Assembly: GCF_000300995.1 (NCBI RefSeq)
Contig: NZ_AMRJ01000008.1
Coordinates: 1 to 64,000 of the forward strand
Source: Alcanivorax hongdengensis A-11-3
Lineage (GTDB): Bacteria; Pseudomonadota; Gammaproteobacteria; Pseudomonadales; Alcanivoracaceae
DNA: 64,000 bases
Direction: 5' to 3'
The position numbers and the translations under genes are program-made. Every line of letters starts with the position of its first letter. The stretch's first letter is position 1. The notes beneath the pieces are model-generated. The model had not been told where the DNA came from. It saw only the letters and a program-made list of their open reading frames with translations, and did not search any database. Positions 39,214-48,583 of the stretch are shown here, piece by piece.

Positions 39214-41562
39214 ATGCGTAGTATTGAACAGATTATTGCCGAAGAACTGAGCTGCCAGGAACGTCAGGTACAGGCCGCCGTAGCCCTGCTCGACGAAGGC
39301 GCCACCGTCCCCTTCATCGCCCGTTACCGTAAAGAGGTCACCGGCGGACTGGACGACACCCAGTTGCGTAACCTGGAAGAGCGACTGCGCTACCTGCGGG
39401 AAATGGAAGAGCGCCGCGACGCAATCCTCAAGAGTATCGCCGAGCAGGACAAGCTCACCCCGGAACTGGAAAAGGCCATCAAGGCCGCCGACACCAAGAC
39501 CCGGCTGGAAGACCTCTACCTGCCCTACAAGCCCAAGCGCCGTACCCGCGCCCAGATCGCCCGCGAGGCCGGCCTGGAGCCACTGGCCGACAGCCTGCTG
39601 GCCGATCCCGACCAGAATCCCGAAGCGCTGGCCGGGGGCTACCTCAACGACGAGCACAAGATTGCCACCGCCAAGGATGCCCTGGACGGTGCCAAACAGA
39701 TTCTCATGGAGCGCTTTGCGGAAAACGCCGAGCTGCTTACCCGCCTGCGCACCTTCCTGTGGGACAAGGCCCACATCCAGGCCAAGCTGGTGGACGGCAA
39801 GGAAAAGGACGGCGCCAAGTTCAGCGACTACTTCGACCACAGCGAAGCGCTCAAGGACATCCCCAGTCACCGGGCCCTGGCCCTGTTCCGCGGCCGTAAC
39901 GAAGGCATCCTGCATGTTTCCATGGTGCTCCCCGAAGAGCTGGAGAGCGCCCAGCCGCACCCCTGTGAAGCCATGGTCACCGCGGTGGCCGACTGGCAGC
40001 ACCAGGGCCGCGCCGCCGATGACTGGCTCAGGGAAGTGATGCGCTGGACCTGGAAGATCAAGCTCAATACCCACCTGGAAACCGAACTGCTGGGCCGCGT
40101 GCGCGAGCTGGGCGAAGAAGAAGCCATCCAGGTGTTTGCCCGCAACCTGAAGAGCCTGCTGATGGCCTCACCGGCGGGCCCCAAGTGCACCATGGGCCTG
40201 GACCCGGGCCTGCGCACCGGGGTCAAGGTGGTGGTGGTGGACGCCACCGGCAAGCTGCTGGAGCACAGCACCATCTTCCCGCACCAGCCGAGAAACCAGT
40301 GGGACCAGTCCCTGTCCGCCCTGGCTGCCCTGTGCCTGAAACACAAGGTGGAACTGATCGCCATCGGCAACGGCACCGCCAGCCGCGAGACCGACAAGCT
40401 GGCCGGTGAAGTGGTCAAGGCCAGCAAGGGCAACATCCAGAAGATCATGGTCTCCGAGGCCGGCGCCTCGGTGTACTCCGCCTCGGAACTGGCGGCGCGG
40501 GAATTCCCGGAGCTGGACGTATCCTTCCGTGGCGCGGTATCCATTGCCCGCCGCCTGCAGGACCCGCTGGCGGAACTGGTGAAGATCGACCCGAAAGCCA
40601 TCGGCGTGGGCCAGTACCAACATGATGTCAGCCAGGTAAAACTGTCACGCTCACTGGACGCGGTGGTGGAAGACTGCGTGAACTCGGTGGGTGTGGATGT
40701 GAACACCGCCAGCGCGCCGCTGCTGTCGCGTATTGCCGGCCTCAACGCCACCATCGCCGGCAATATCGTCACCTACCGGGAAAAGAACGGCGCCTTCGCC
40801 AACCGCGACGGCCTCAAGCAGGTGCCGCGCCTGGGTGAAAAGACCTTCGAACAGGCCGCCGGCTTCCTGCGCATCATGAACGGCGACAACCCGCTGGACA
40901 GCTCCTCGGTGCACCCGGAAGCCTACCCGCTGGTGGAAAAGATCGCCGAGAAACACGGCCGCCCGCTCAAGGAGCTGATCGGCGATGTGCCCTTCCTCAA
41001 GAAGGTCAACGCGGCGGACTTCACCGATGACAGCTTCGGCCTGCCCACCGTCACCGACATCCTCAGCGAGCTGGAAAAACCCGGCCGCGACCCGCGCCCG
41101 GAATTCAAGGCAGCGGTGTTCAAGGAAGGGGTGGAAACCCTCAAGGACCTGAAGCCCTCCATGATCCTGGAAGGCACCGTCACCAACGTGACCAACTTCG
41201 GCGCCTTCGTCGATATTGGCGTCCACCAGGATGGCCTGGTGCATGTGTCCGCCCTGTCCGACAAGTTTGTGGAAAACCCCCACGAAGTGGTCAAGCCCGG
41301 CGACATCGTCAAGGTCAAGGTGCTGGACGTGGACCTGGATCGCAAACGCATCAGTTTGACCATGCGCATGGACGACCAGCCCGCCGAAAAAGCGGCCGGG
41401 CAACGCCCCGCCGCCCGCAAGGCCGGCGGCCCTAATCGCGGCAACCGCAACAACGGCGGCGGCAAGCGTCAGGGCCAGCAGAATGGCGGCGGCAATGGCA
41501 CCGGTACCTTCGGCCAGCTGCTGGCCAACGCCATGGCCGAGAAGAAGGACAAGCGCCGCTAG
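39214..41562 (+). CDS. tex: RNA-binding transcription accessory protein Tex
   Basis: A 782-residue Tex protein: N-terminal helical region, YqgF/RuvC-like domain ([16 protein letters not shown], about 325-450), helix-hairpin-helix repeats ([24 protein letters not shown], about 495-560) and a C-terminal S1 domain ([28 protein letters not shown], about 650-715), followed by a Gly/Asn/Arg-rich tail. It binds nucleic acid and influences transcription and stress survival. The ATG at 39214 is chosen; a GTG three codons earlier is also possible. Confidence 0.95.
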   Translation: MRSIEQIIAEELSCQERQVQAAVALLDEGATVPFIARYRKEVTGGLDDTQLRNLEERLRYLREMEERRDAILKSIAEQDKLTPELEKAIKAADTKTRLEDLYLPYKPKRRTRAQIAREAGLEPLADSLLADPDQNPEALAGGYLNDEHKIATAKDALDGAKQILMERFAENAELLTRLRTFLWDKAHIQAKLVDGKEKDGAKFSDYFDHSEALKDIPSHRALALFRGRNEGILHVSMVLPEELESAQPHPCEAMVTAVADWQHQGRAADDWLREVMRWTWKIKLNTHLETELLGRVRELGEEEAIQVFARNLKSLLMASPAGPKCTMGLDPGLRTGVKVVVVDATGKLLEHSTIFPHQPRNQWDQSLSALAALCLKHKVELIAIGNGTASRETDKLAGEVVKASKGNIQKIMVSEAGASVYSASELAAREFPELDVSFRGAVSIARRLQDPLAELVKIDPKAIGVGQYQHDVSQVKLSRSLDAVVEDCVNSVGVDVNTASAPLLSRIAGLNATIAGNIVTYREKNGAFANRDGLKQVPRLGEKTFEQAAGFLRIMNGDNPLDSSSVHPEAYPLVEKIAEKHGRPLKELIGDVPFLKKVNAADFTDDSFGLPTVTDILSELEKPGRDPRPEFKAAVFKEGVETLKDLKPSMILEGTVTNVTNFGAFVDIGVHQDGLVHVSALSDKFVENPHEVVKPGDIVKVKVLDVDLDRKRISLTMRMDDQPAEKAAGQRPAARKAGGPNRGNRNNGGGKRQGQQNGGGNGTGTFGQLLANAMAEKKDKRR

Positions 41563-41672
41563 TCGGTGCTTGTCGCGCCTGACCGTCTTGTTACTGTCAC
41601 CGGGCAGTCCCACAATTGTCCGAATTGCGTCACACCCGCGCCGACCCACCGGCGCCCTGACCGGGCCAGACC

Positions 41673-43232
41673 ATGACACAGCTTGAACAGCGCATCCGCG
41701 CCCTGCTTGATTCCGATGCCGCCGCCACCCTGGCGGGCATCCGTCGCGGCATCGAAAAGGAAAGCCTGCGCATTACCACCGACGGCACCCTGGCGCACAC
41801 GCCACACCCGAAGGCGCTGGGCTCCGCCCTGACCCACCCCTACATCACCACCGATTACTCGGAAGCGCTGCTGGAGTTCATTACCCCGCCCAGCACCGAG
41901 CTGCACAAGCCCATCGCGTTTCTCGAACAGCTGCATCGGTACGTCTACAGCCACATCGGTGACGAGGTGCTGTGGGTCAACTCCATGCCCTGCATGATCG
42001 CCAACGACAGTGATGTGCCGGTGGCCCAGTACGGCAGCTCCAACGTGGGGCGCATGAAAACCATTTACCGGCAAGGGCTGGGCCATCGCTATGGCCGCAA
42101 GATGCAGACCATCGCCGGCATCCATTACAACTTTTCCTACCCGGAAGAATTCTGGCAGCTCAATCAGGTACTGGAAGGCGACAGTGCGCCGCTGCAGGAC
42201 TACATCTCCCGGCGTTACTTTGATCTGACCCGCAACTTCCAGCGTTACTCCTGGTTGCTGGTCTATCTGTTCGGCGCCTCGCCGGCCCTGTGCCGCTCCT
42301 TCCTGGCCGGGCGCGAGCATCAGCTGGACACCTTCGACCACACCCTGTTCAAGCCCAACGCCACCAGCCTGCGCATGAGCGACCTGGGCTACCAGAACAA
42401 TGCCCAGTCGTCCCTGGCGATCAGCTACAACAACCTGGATGAATACGTTCAGACCCTGACCCACGCCATCAAGACGCCGGAGCCGGCCTACGAAAAAATC
42501 GGCGTGAAAGTGGGTGAAGAATACCGTCAGCTCAATGCCAACATCCTGCAGATCGAAAACGAGTACTACTCCTCGATCCGCCCCAAGCGCACCATCAACA
42601 AGGGCGAGCGGCCCACCACCGCGTTGCAGAAACGCGGCGTGGAATACATCGAAATCCGTGCGCTGGATCTCAACCCCTTTGAACCGGTGGGCATCAACCA
42701 GCAGGAAATCCGTTTCCTGGATCTGTTCGCCACCTATTGCCTGCTGCGCGAATCGCCGCAGCTGGAAAAGTGCGACCTGAACGCCAGCAAGGAAAACCTG
42801 CGCAAGGTGGTCTACGAAGGTCGCAACACCAACGTGGAATTGAACAACTGGGGCCGTACCCGCACCCTCAAGGACTGGGCCAGCGAAAAACTGTCGCAGA
42901 TGCAGCCCATCGCCGAACTGTTCGACCGCACCCACGGCGGCCACAACTATGCCGACGCTCTGGCGCGCCAGCAGGAGAAAATTCACACCCCGGATGCCAC
43001 TCCGTCTGCCCGGATTCTCGACAAACTGGAAAGCCGCAAGCAGAGCTTCTTCCAGTTCGCCATGAACCAGGCCCTGGCCCACCGCGACCATTTCCTGTCA
43101 CGTCAACGCTGTGACGACACCAATCGCCGCCTGGAGCAACTGGCCGAACACAGCCTCACCGAACAACAGAACTGGGAAGCGGCGGATACCCAGAGCTTCG
43201 AAGACTACCTGGCCGACTACTTCCGCGACTGA
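41673..43232 (+). CDS. gshA: Glutamate-cysteine ligase
   Basis: A 519-residue gamma-glutamylcysteine synthetase of the E. coli type, performing the first step of glutathione synthesis. Family landmarks: GIRRGIEKESLRI (22-34), TTDYSEALLEFITPP, the ATP-site region MQTIAGIHYNFSYP and IEIRALDLNPFEPVGI. Length matches E. coli GshA (518). It is monocistronic and follows tex by 110 bp. Confidence 0.97.
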   Translation: MTQLEQRIRALLDSDAAATLAGIRRGIEKESLRITTDGTLAHTPHPKALGSALTHPYITTDYSEALLEFITPPSTELHKPIAFLEQLHRYVYSHIGDEVLWVNSMPCMIANDSDVPVAQYGSSNVGRMKTIYRQGLGHRYGRKMQTIAGIHYNFSYPEEFWQLNQVLEGDSAPLQDYISRRYFDLTRNFQRYSWLLVYLFGASPALCRSFLAGREHQLDTFDHTLFKPNATSLRMSDLGYQNNAQSSLAISYNNLDEYVQTLTHAIKTPEPAYEKIGVKVGEEYRQLNANILQIENEYYSSIRPKRTINKGERPTTALQKRGVEYIEIRALDLNPFEPVGINQQEIRFLDLFATYCLLRESPQLEKCDLNASKENLRKVVYEGRNTNVELNNWGRTRTLKDWASEKLSQMQPIAELFDRTHGGHNYADALARQQEKIHTPDATPSARILDKLESRKQSFFQFAMNQALAHRDHFLSRQRCDDTNRRLEQLAEHSLTEQQNWEAADTQSFEDYLADYFRD

Positions 43233-43241
43233 CGCCCTCCC

Positions 43242-43263
43242 GCTCTCCCTCTGAGAGGGAGAG
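43242..43263. terminator. Hairpin after gshA
   Basis: GCTCTCCCTC-TG-AGAGGGAGAGC-type perfect stem begins 10 bp after the gshA stop. No T-run follows on the plus strand, so it may be a weak terminator or a mobile palindrome. Confidence 0.4.
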
Positions 43264-43446
43264 CAAAATGTCCTGGCTGTTTCCTGTCACGCTCTCTCTT
43301 TTTACCCCTCAAACAAGGGGGCAAGCATCGCCGCTGCCCCCGCAAACGCGGTCTACACCACCCCCTGCCGCCTCGCGATAATCGTCATCAACCTTTCAAA
43401 AACACAAACAGACGATTGCAGTCGCATGCTTTCAGGGAGGATAACC

Positions 43447-45093
43447 ATGCTCCGACAGCCTTTGCCCCTACTGACCCTGGCCATCGGCCTGAGCCTTGCC
43501 GCCTGCGGCGGCGGTGGCGGCGGCGACAACGACACTTCCAACACAGACACAACGAGCAACCCGCCCGCCGAAACCTTCACGCTTGGCGGTACCGTCACCG
43601 GCCTGGTCAACCCCGGCCTGACACTGGAAAACAACGGCGACGACAGCCTGGCGGTGGCGGGTAACAGCTTTGTCTTCGATACCCCCTTGTCTGATGGCGG
43701 CGACTACGCCGTCACCGTCGCCAAACCTCCACGGCACCAGCTCTGTTCCACTGACAACGCCCGCGGCACGATGGCGGGTGAAAATGTGGACGATATCCGG
43801 ATACTGTGCCGCTCTTGGCGTACCGATATGAAGATCGAGCAGGGCGACGGTCCCGCTTATGATCCGCAAGTCGCGGTCGACAGTGACGGTAACGCGATCG
43901 CCGTCTGGGAGCAGCACGACGGTATGATGTACAGCATCTGGGCCAACACCTACACACCTGGAACCGGCTGGGGCAGCGCCGAAACCATCGAAAGCGGGGA
44001 CAAAACGGCCAGCCACCCTCAAATCACCTTTGTTAACGACACCGGAAAAGCCATTGCCGTGTGGCAACAAAGCGATGGGGCACATCGGAACATTCGGGCC
44101 AACACCTACACACCCGACAGCGGCTGGAGCACGTCATCGGTGCTGGTCGAGCAGGACGATGCCGGGGATGCCTATAACCCGCGCATCACCTCCGACGGCG
44201 CCGGCCATATCATCGCCGTTTGGTACAGGATCGTCGACTACTCAACCGCGACGATACAAACCAACACCTATAGCGCCGGCAGTGGCTGGGACGCCGCGTC
44301 CCTGACTCTGGCGAGCTTTGATATCAGCAACAGTAACTCGGCCAGCAGCCCGAAGCGCCCACAAATCGCCGCTGACGGCGCGGGCAATGTCATTGCCATC
44401 TGGCGGCAGTACGACGGCACGCGCTGGAACATCCACGCCAGAACGTCCACATTCAGCAGTGGTTGGAGCACGCCGGCGACGCTGATCGAGCACGGCGATG
44501 ACGGTGATGCTCTTGCCCCGCAAATCGCCTTTGACGGTGATGGCAACGCCATCGCCGTGTGGGCGCAGGACAACGCCAGCGGCACGGACGTGCGCTACGA
44601 CATCCAGGCCAACACCTATACACCCGATGGCGGCTGGGGCACGGCGACGCGAATCGAGCACGACAATGACGGCAACGCCGGATTTCCACAAATCGCCTTA
44701 GACCACGCCGGTCACGCCATCGCCGTGTGGGTTCAGAATGAAGGGATCCACTATAACATCCGGGCCAACACTTATACGCAGGAAAATGGCTGGGACACGG
44801 CGACGCTAATTGAGCAAGACGACGACGGCGACGCCAGAAGACCACGAATCGCCGTTGACGGCGACGGTCATGCCATCGCCGTGTGGCATCAGAATGATGG
44901 GGCCCATTACAACATCCGGGCCAACACCTATACGCCGAAAAATGGCTGGGACACGGCGACGCGGATTGATCACGGCGATGAGGGTGATGCTCTTGCCCCG
45001 CAAATCGCCTTTGACGACAAGGGTAACGCCACCGCCGTGTGGTACCAGGATGACGGTACCCGGGAAAACATCCGGGCCAACCGTTTCGAATAA
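43447..45093 (+). CDS. Repeat lipoprotein, predicted beta-propeller
   Basis: A 548-residue lipoprotein: signal peptide with lipobox LAAC (C20), a Gly/Asp/Thr linker, a small beta-sandwich-like domain (TLGGTVTGLVNPGLTLENNG ... IRILC, about 45-120), then seven full repeats of ~48-58 residues plus a partial eighth. The repeat consensus is PQIAxDxxGNAIAVWxQxDGxxxNIxANTYTPxxGWxTATxIExxDDGDA. The final part-repeat could close a beta-propeller by the usual strand swap. AGGGAGG precedes the ATG. Many Asp/Asn positions suggest calcium binding. It is probably exposed at the outer membrane; ligand unknown. Confidence 0.72.
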   Translation: MLRQPLPLLTLAIGLSLAACGGGGGGDNDTSNTDTTSNPPAETFTLGGTVTGLVNPGLTLENNGDDSLAVAGNSFVFDTPLSDGGDYAVTVAKPPRHQLCSTDNARGTMAGENVDDIRILCRSWRTDMKIEQGDGPAYDPQVAVDSDGNAIAVWEQHDGMMYSIWANTYTPGTGWGSAETIESGDKTASHPQITFVNDTGKAIAVWQQSDGAHRNIRANTYTPDSGWSTSSVLVEQDDAGDAYNPRITSDGAGHIIAVWYRIVDYSTATIQTNTYSAGSGWDAASLTLASFDISNSNSASSPKRPQIAADGAGNVIAIWRQYDGTRWNIHARTSTFSSGWSTPATLIEHGDDGDALAPQIAFDGDGNAIAVWAQDNASGTDVRYDIQANTYTPDGGWGTATRIEHDNDGNAGFPQIALDHAGHAIAVWVQNEGIHYNIRANTYTQENGWDTATLIEQDDDGDARRPRIAVDGDGHAIAVWHQNDGAHYNIRANTYTPKNGWDTATRIDHGDEGDALAPQIAFDDKGNATAVWYQDDGTRENIRANRFE

Positions 45094-45341
45094 AACCACA
45101 ACACTCTGATGCTACGGTAGGGGAAATTCAAAGGCACATATCTCTACCAATCTGCCGCCCCCTCATTCGAGGGGGCAACGTACCTCTCCACCCCCCTCAA
45201 ACATGGTCTGCCCTTCACCCTTCCTCCCTACATAATAGCAATGGTTACGCTGGCCAGTTTCCAGTACCCAGGCCAACCAATATGGATACCGCCGTCCTTC
45301 TTCGCTATCGTCGGCAAAGGGAAGGGAGGCGAAAAGGGATC
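45094..45341. other. Intergenic region with palindromes
   Basis: No gene is recognised here. The clearest structure is CCCCCTC-ATTC-GAGGGGG at 45158-45175, similar in composition to the hairpins at 43242-43263 and about 43303-43320 on the other side of the repeat-lipoprotein gene. The kinase promoter must lie in this stretch. Confidence 0.45.
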
Positions 45342-47540
45342 ATGACCCGAACTTCAACAACACAACAATCCACAAACGGTCGCCGGCTCAGGGTGGCACC
45401 GCGCACCTTCATGCTGGCCGTGGCCGTGCTGGTGATTCTTCTCACCGCGGCCACCACTTATGTACGTCTGACTCTCCCCTGGCTGGGTATGGACTTTACC
45501 CCCGCTGACCGGGGCGCGGGAATGACGGTTCAGCGTATTGCACCGGACTCGCCCAACCGAAGCCTCCTGAAACCCGGCATGGTGCTGCGATTCATCTCGT
45601 CTTCTTCCGGTGAAACCCTGAGACTGCATGCCGATCTACTGTTGGGCGAACCGGACATTCTCTCCTATCCCCGGCTTGACCGTTTTCTCGAAGATCAGGA
45701 ACGGCTTGGCCGCATACTGCGCAACAATCCGGTGGTAACCACCGATGAGGGGCGCCAGCTGCCTATTCGCACAAGCCCCACACCGTGGACATCCTTGCTG
45801 GGCTCATTCGCTCTGCAAATCAGTTATGCGCTGGTGGCCTTTTTTATCAGTGTCGGTATCTGGGTGGTGAGGCCGGGCCAGGCCGCCACACGCTTCTTCG
45901 CCCTGTCCGGGCTGAGCGTGCTGATCAACGAACTGCCACTGTCGATTTACAACAGCCGTGAGCTGTACATCAGCCACTCTCTGTTCGAAACCCTGTCGGC
46001 GATCAATCACCTGGGCTCACTGGCCATCTGCGCATCGCTGGTCTCTCTTTTCTGGGTCTATCCGCGTCGACTGGTAAACCGCCCCATGCTGGTGCCCGCC
46101 CTGCTGGCCACGGCGGGAGGCATCTGCTGGTTGCTGACGCTGATGCGCACCGGTGAAGGAGCCCGCACCACCGTCTACCTGCCCATCCTGATCAGCTATG
46201 GCATCGGCCTGGTGTTCGCCGCCCTGCAATGGCGCGCCAGCCGCCACCACCCCACCGATCGGGCGGCGTTGAAATGGTGCCTGTTGGCCATCTTCACCGG
46301 TACCGTGATGCTGATCGGCATGGTCACCATTCCACCGGTATTCGGGGCCGCGCCCCTTGTCCCGATCGCCATCGGCTACTCCGGCTTCCTGATGGTCTAT
46401 CTGGGTCTGGCCGCCGGGTTACTTCGCTACCGGCTGTTCGATATCGAACGCTGGTGGTTCAAGACCTGGCTGTGGTTTGCCGCCGGCCTGCTGGTCATTC
46501 TTATCGACTTCGCCTTGATCTTTTTTCTCAAACTGGCGGATCACTACGCCCTGGCCCTTTCTCTGGCGGTATCCGGCTGGGTGTACTTTCCGCTACGCCA
46601 GCAGCTGTGGCAGAAAATCAGCAAACAGCACGGTGCCTCCCGAGAACAGACCCTGCAGGAAATCGTCGACAAGCTGTTCTCCGCCGCCGGCGAACAGGAA
46701 ATCAGCACGGCCTGGCCAAGCCTGCTCAAGCACACCTTCCAGCCGTTGCAACTGAAGATACATGACCAGACCGTGGAAGGCCTGACCATCTCCGCGGATG
46801 GGGTTCGCATGCTGGTACCGCCACTGGGACCGCAGGGCGTATCGCTGATGCTGGAATTCCCGAGCCAGGGCGGCCGGCTTTTTTCACCGGAAGACCTGCG
46901 CATTGCCGACCTGCTCTACAACCTCACCGCCAAGGCCCTGCAGGGACTGCGTGCCCGGGAAGCCGGCGCCGAGCTGGAACGCAATCGCATGATGCGTGAC
47001 CTCCATGATGACCTGGGCGCCCGGCTGCTGGATGTGGTCTACGCGGCAGACAGCCCGCGCTGTCGGGATATGGCGCTGCAGGCCATCGAGGATCTGCACG
47101 GACTGGTGGACACCACGGCGGGGCAGGCGGTTTCACTCAGGCATCTTTGTACCAATTGCGAAGGGGAAACCCGGGCCAGGCTCAACGAAACGCCCCTGAC
47201 GCTGGACTGGCGGGTGCCCGAATCCCTGCCCGAGCGCATGACCTCGGCGCGCGCCTCCGCCAACATCACCCGCACGCTGCGCGAAGCGGTGACCAATATC
47301 ATCCGCCATGCCAACGCCAGCCAGGTAAAGATCCACTGGCAAATGAGCAGGCACTTTCTCACCATTACGGTGGATGATGATGGTGAGGGCGGCTCGCCCA
47401 CTGACTGGTCAACCGGCCACGGCACCAAGACCATTCGCACCCGCACCCGCGACCTGGGCGGTTCCGTTACCTGGCGCAACAACCGCCATGGCGGTTGTCA
47501 GCTGGAGATCTGCCTGCCCATGCCGCTGAACAGTTCATAG
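45342..47540 (+). CDS. PDZ-containing membrane histidine kinase (NarL-type partner)
   Basis: A 732-residue sensor kinase. One TM (about 20-40) leads to a periplasmic PDZ-like segment (MTVQRIAPDSPNRSLLKPGMVLRFI). Roughly eight TM segments follow to residue ~430, then a GAF-like cytoplasmic stretch, a HisKA_3 dimerisation motif MRDLHDDLGARL (H555) and an HATPase domain (LREAVTNIIRHANAS; the G-box is reduced to GHGTKTIRTR). HisKA_3 kinases partner NarL-type regulators, and one lies immediately tail-to-tail (6-bp overlap of the coding ends). The stimulus is unknown; a PDZ domain suggests sensing of peptide ends or envelope stress. Confidence 0.82.
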   Translation: MTRTSTTQQSTNGRRLRVAPRTFMLAVAVLVILLTAATTYVRLTLPWLGMDFTPADRGAGMTVQRIAPDSPNRSLLKPGMVLRFISSSSGETLRLHADLLLGEPDILSYPRLDRFLEDQERLGRILRNNPVVTTDEGRQLPIRTSPTPWTSLLGSFALQISYALVAFFISVGIWVVRPGQAATRFFALSGLSVLINELPLSIYNSRELYISHSLFETLSAINHLGSLAICASLVSLFWVYPRRLVNRPMLVPALLATAGGICWLLTLMRTGEGARTTVYLPILISYGIGLVFAALQWRASRHHPTDRAALKWCLLAIFTGTVMLIGMVTIPPVFGAAPLVPIAIGYSGFLMVYLGLAAGLLRYRLFDIERWWFKTWLWFAAGLLVILIDFALIFFLKLADHYALALSLAVSGWVYFPLRQQLWQKISKQHGASREQTLQEIVDKLFSAAGEQEISTAWPSLLKHTFQPLQLKIHDQTVEGLTISADGVRMLVPPLGPQGVSLMLEFPSQGGRLFSPEDLRIADLLYNLTAKALQGLRAREAGAELERNRMMRDLHDDLGARLLDVVYAADSPRCRDMALQAIEDLHGLVDTTAGQAVSLRHLCTNCEGETRARLNETPLTLDWRVPESLPERMTSARASANITRTLREAVTNIIRHANASQVKIHWQMSRHFLTITVDDDGEGGSPTDWSTGHGTKTIRTRTRDLGGSVTWRNNRHGGCQLEICLPMPLNSS

Positions 47541-48197
47541 GCCCGGCTGGATCATGCCCAGCCGGATGGCCTCCTGGGTGGCTTCCGCGCGGGAGGACAC
47601 TTCCAGTTTGCGATAAATATTCTTCACATGCCCGGCAATGGTATGGCGACTGATTGCCAGGGCTTCGGCGGCCTTGGACAGGGTGAAACCCTTGGCAATC
47701 AGCTCCAGCACTTCTTCTTCCCGGGGGGTGAGTTCCTGTTCCGGCGGTTCCTGGGTCTGCAGGAAGGTGGCCAGCATGCGGTGGGCAATGGCCGGTGACA
47801 GTGGCGGCTCGCCCTTGACGATACCGCGCAGACGCCCGGCCAGCTCTTGCTGCGATTGCTGCTTGAGCAGATAACCGGCGGCGCCGGCCCGCAGCGCCCG
47901 GAAAACATGCCGGTCATCGTCATGGATGGTAACCACCACACTCAGGCACGCCGGGTTTTCCTGGCGCAACTGACGAATGAAATCGATGCCGGTGCCATCC
48001 GGCAGACTGAGATCCACCAGCGCCAGCTCCACGGTCAGACCGGCGGCGGCCAGGTGTTCACATTTGGCCCGCGCCTCTTCCAGCCCCTTGGCCACGCTGA
48101 TGGTCATGGCCGGGAACACATCACTGAGCACCTGTTTGAGCCAGTGCTGTGCCCCCTCATGATCCTCAAGAATCAAACCTACTTTCACGGTCTCCAT
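47535..48197 (-). CDS. NarL/LuxR-family response regulator
   Basis: A 221-residue regulator. The receiver has E11/D12, phospho-acceptor D62 (LALVDLSLPDGTG) and K in AAGYLLKQQSQQEL. The C-terminal LuxR-type helix-turn-helix reads LTPREEEVLELIAKGFTLSKAAEALAISRHTIAGHVKNIYRKLEV. AGGA upstream of the ATG at 48197 (METVKVGL) supports this start over one at 48275. It overlaps the 3' end of the convergent kinase gene by six bases, implying that the two form one system though transcribed separately. Confidence 0.88.
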   Translation of the reverse strand: METVKVGLILEDHEGAQHWLKQVLSDVFPAMTISVAKGLEEARAKCEHLAAAGLTVELALVDLSLPDGTGIDFIRQLRQENPACLSVVVTIHDDDRHVFRALRAGAAGYLLKQQSQQELAGRLRGIVKGEPPLSPAIAHRMLATFLQTQEPPEQELTPREEEVLELIAKGFTLSKAAEALAISRHTIAGHVKNIYRKLEVSSRAEATQEAIRLGMIQPGL

Positions 48198-48306
48198 CCC
48201 GATCCTGTCCGTTATTATCAGCCTACGCCCCTGCCGCCTCAGGTCCACCCCCACAATGAGGGGTAATGGCCGCATCGGCTGGACAGGGCAACCAGCGAGT
48301 CAGCCT

Positions 48307-48353
48307 GTGGGAGTTTGCTTGCAAACGAAAGAGCATTCGCGTGCAAGCACGCT
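48307..48353. repeat. REP-type palindrome pair interrupted by the IS element
   Basis: Two inverted REP units: GTGGGAG-TTTGCTTGCAAAC-GAA (48307-48329) and, in opposite orientation, TTCGCGTGCAAGCACGCT (48336-48353). The second breaks off after CACGCT, exactly where the IS begins. Its missing end CTCCCAC is found at 49551-49557 on the far side of the IS. Rejoined, the pair matches the intact one at 63602-63670. Confidence 0.85.
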
Positions 48354-48365
48354 TGTATGGTTTCC

Positions 48366-48540
48366 CGGCGAGTCTTAAAAGGAAAAGACTTGTCGGGGTG
48401 GAGGGACCAAGCACGCTTCTGACCCTTGGGTACAGACTGTGGGAGATATGGCCCCACCCCGCACCTTCAAACGCCGATAAGGAATCCATCGGCTGAGCGC
48501 ACACTCAGACCGACGATACTTTGCAAGCCAGCGTTACGGT
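48366..48540 (+). ncRNA. Predicted IS110 bridge (seek) RNA
   Basis: About 175 nt in the left end folds by hand into three parts. (1) 5' hairpin: CGGC-G-AGTCTT (48366-48376) with AAGACT-T-GTCG (48385-48395). (2) Target loop: outer stem GGGGTGG (48395-48401) with CCACCCC (48454-48460); left guide CAAGCACGCT (48408-48417); a cap hairpin TCTG-ACC-CTTG-GGT-A-CAGA; right guide GTGGGAG (48439-48445). (3) Donor loop: outer stem AACGC (48470-48474) with GCGTT (48531-48535) and cap TCGGCTGAG/CTCAG-A-CCGA (48489-48513). The size equals that of the IS621 bridge RNA (177 nt). The 5' and 3' ends are inferred. Confidence 0.82.
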
Positions 48541-48583
48541 GCGCCCCGACAAGCCCGTTTAACCTAGCTGAGAGGGGCACCCC

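Noticed and set aside
48427-48446. The GTGGGAG at 48439-48445 as a third, degenerate REP
   Set aside because: No REP hairpin or GCGAA end follows it. Its position opposite CAAGCACGCT inside a stem-capped loop is better explained as the right target guide.
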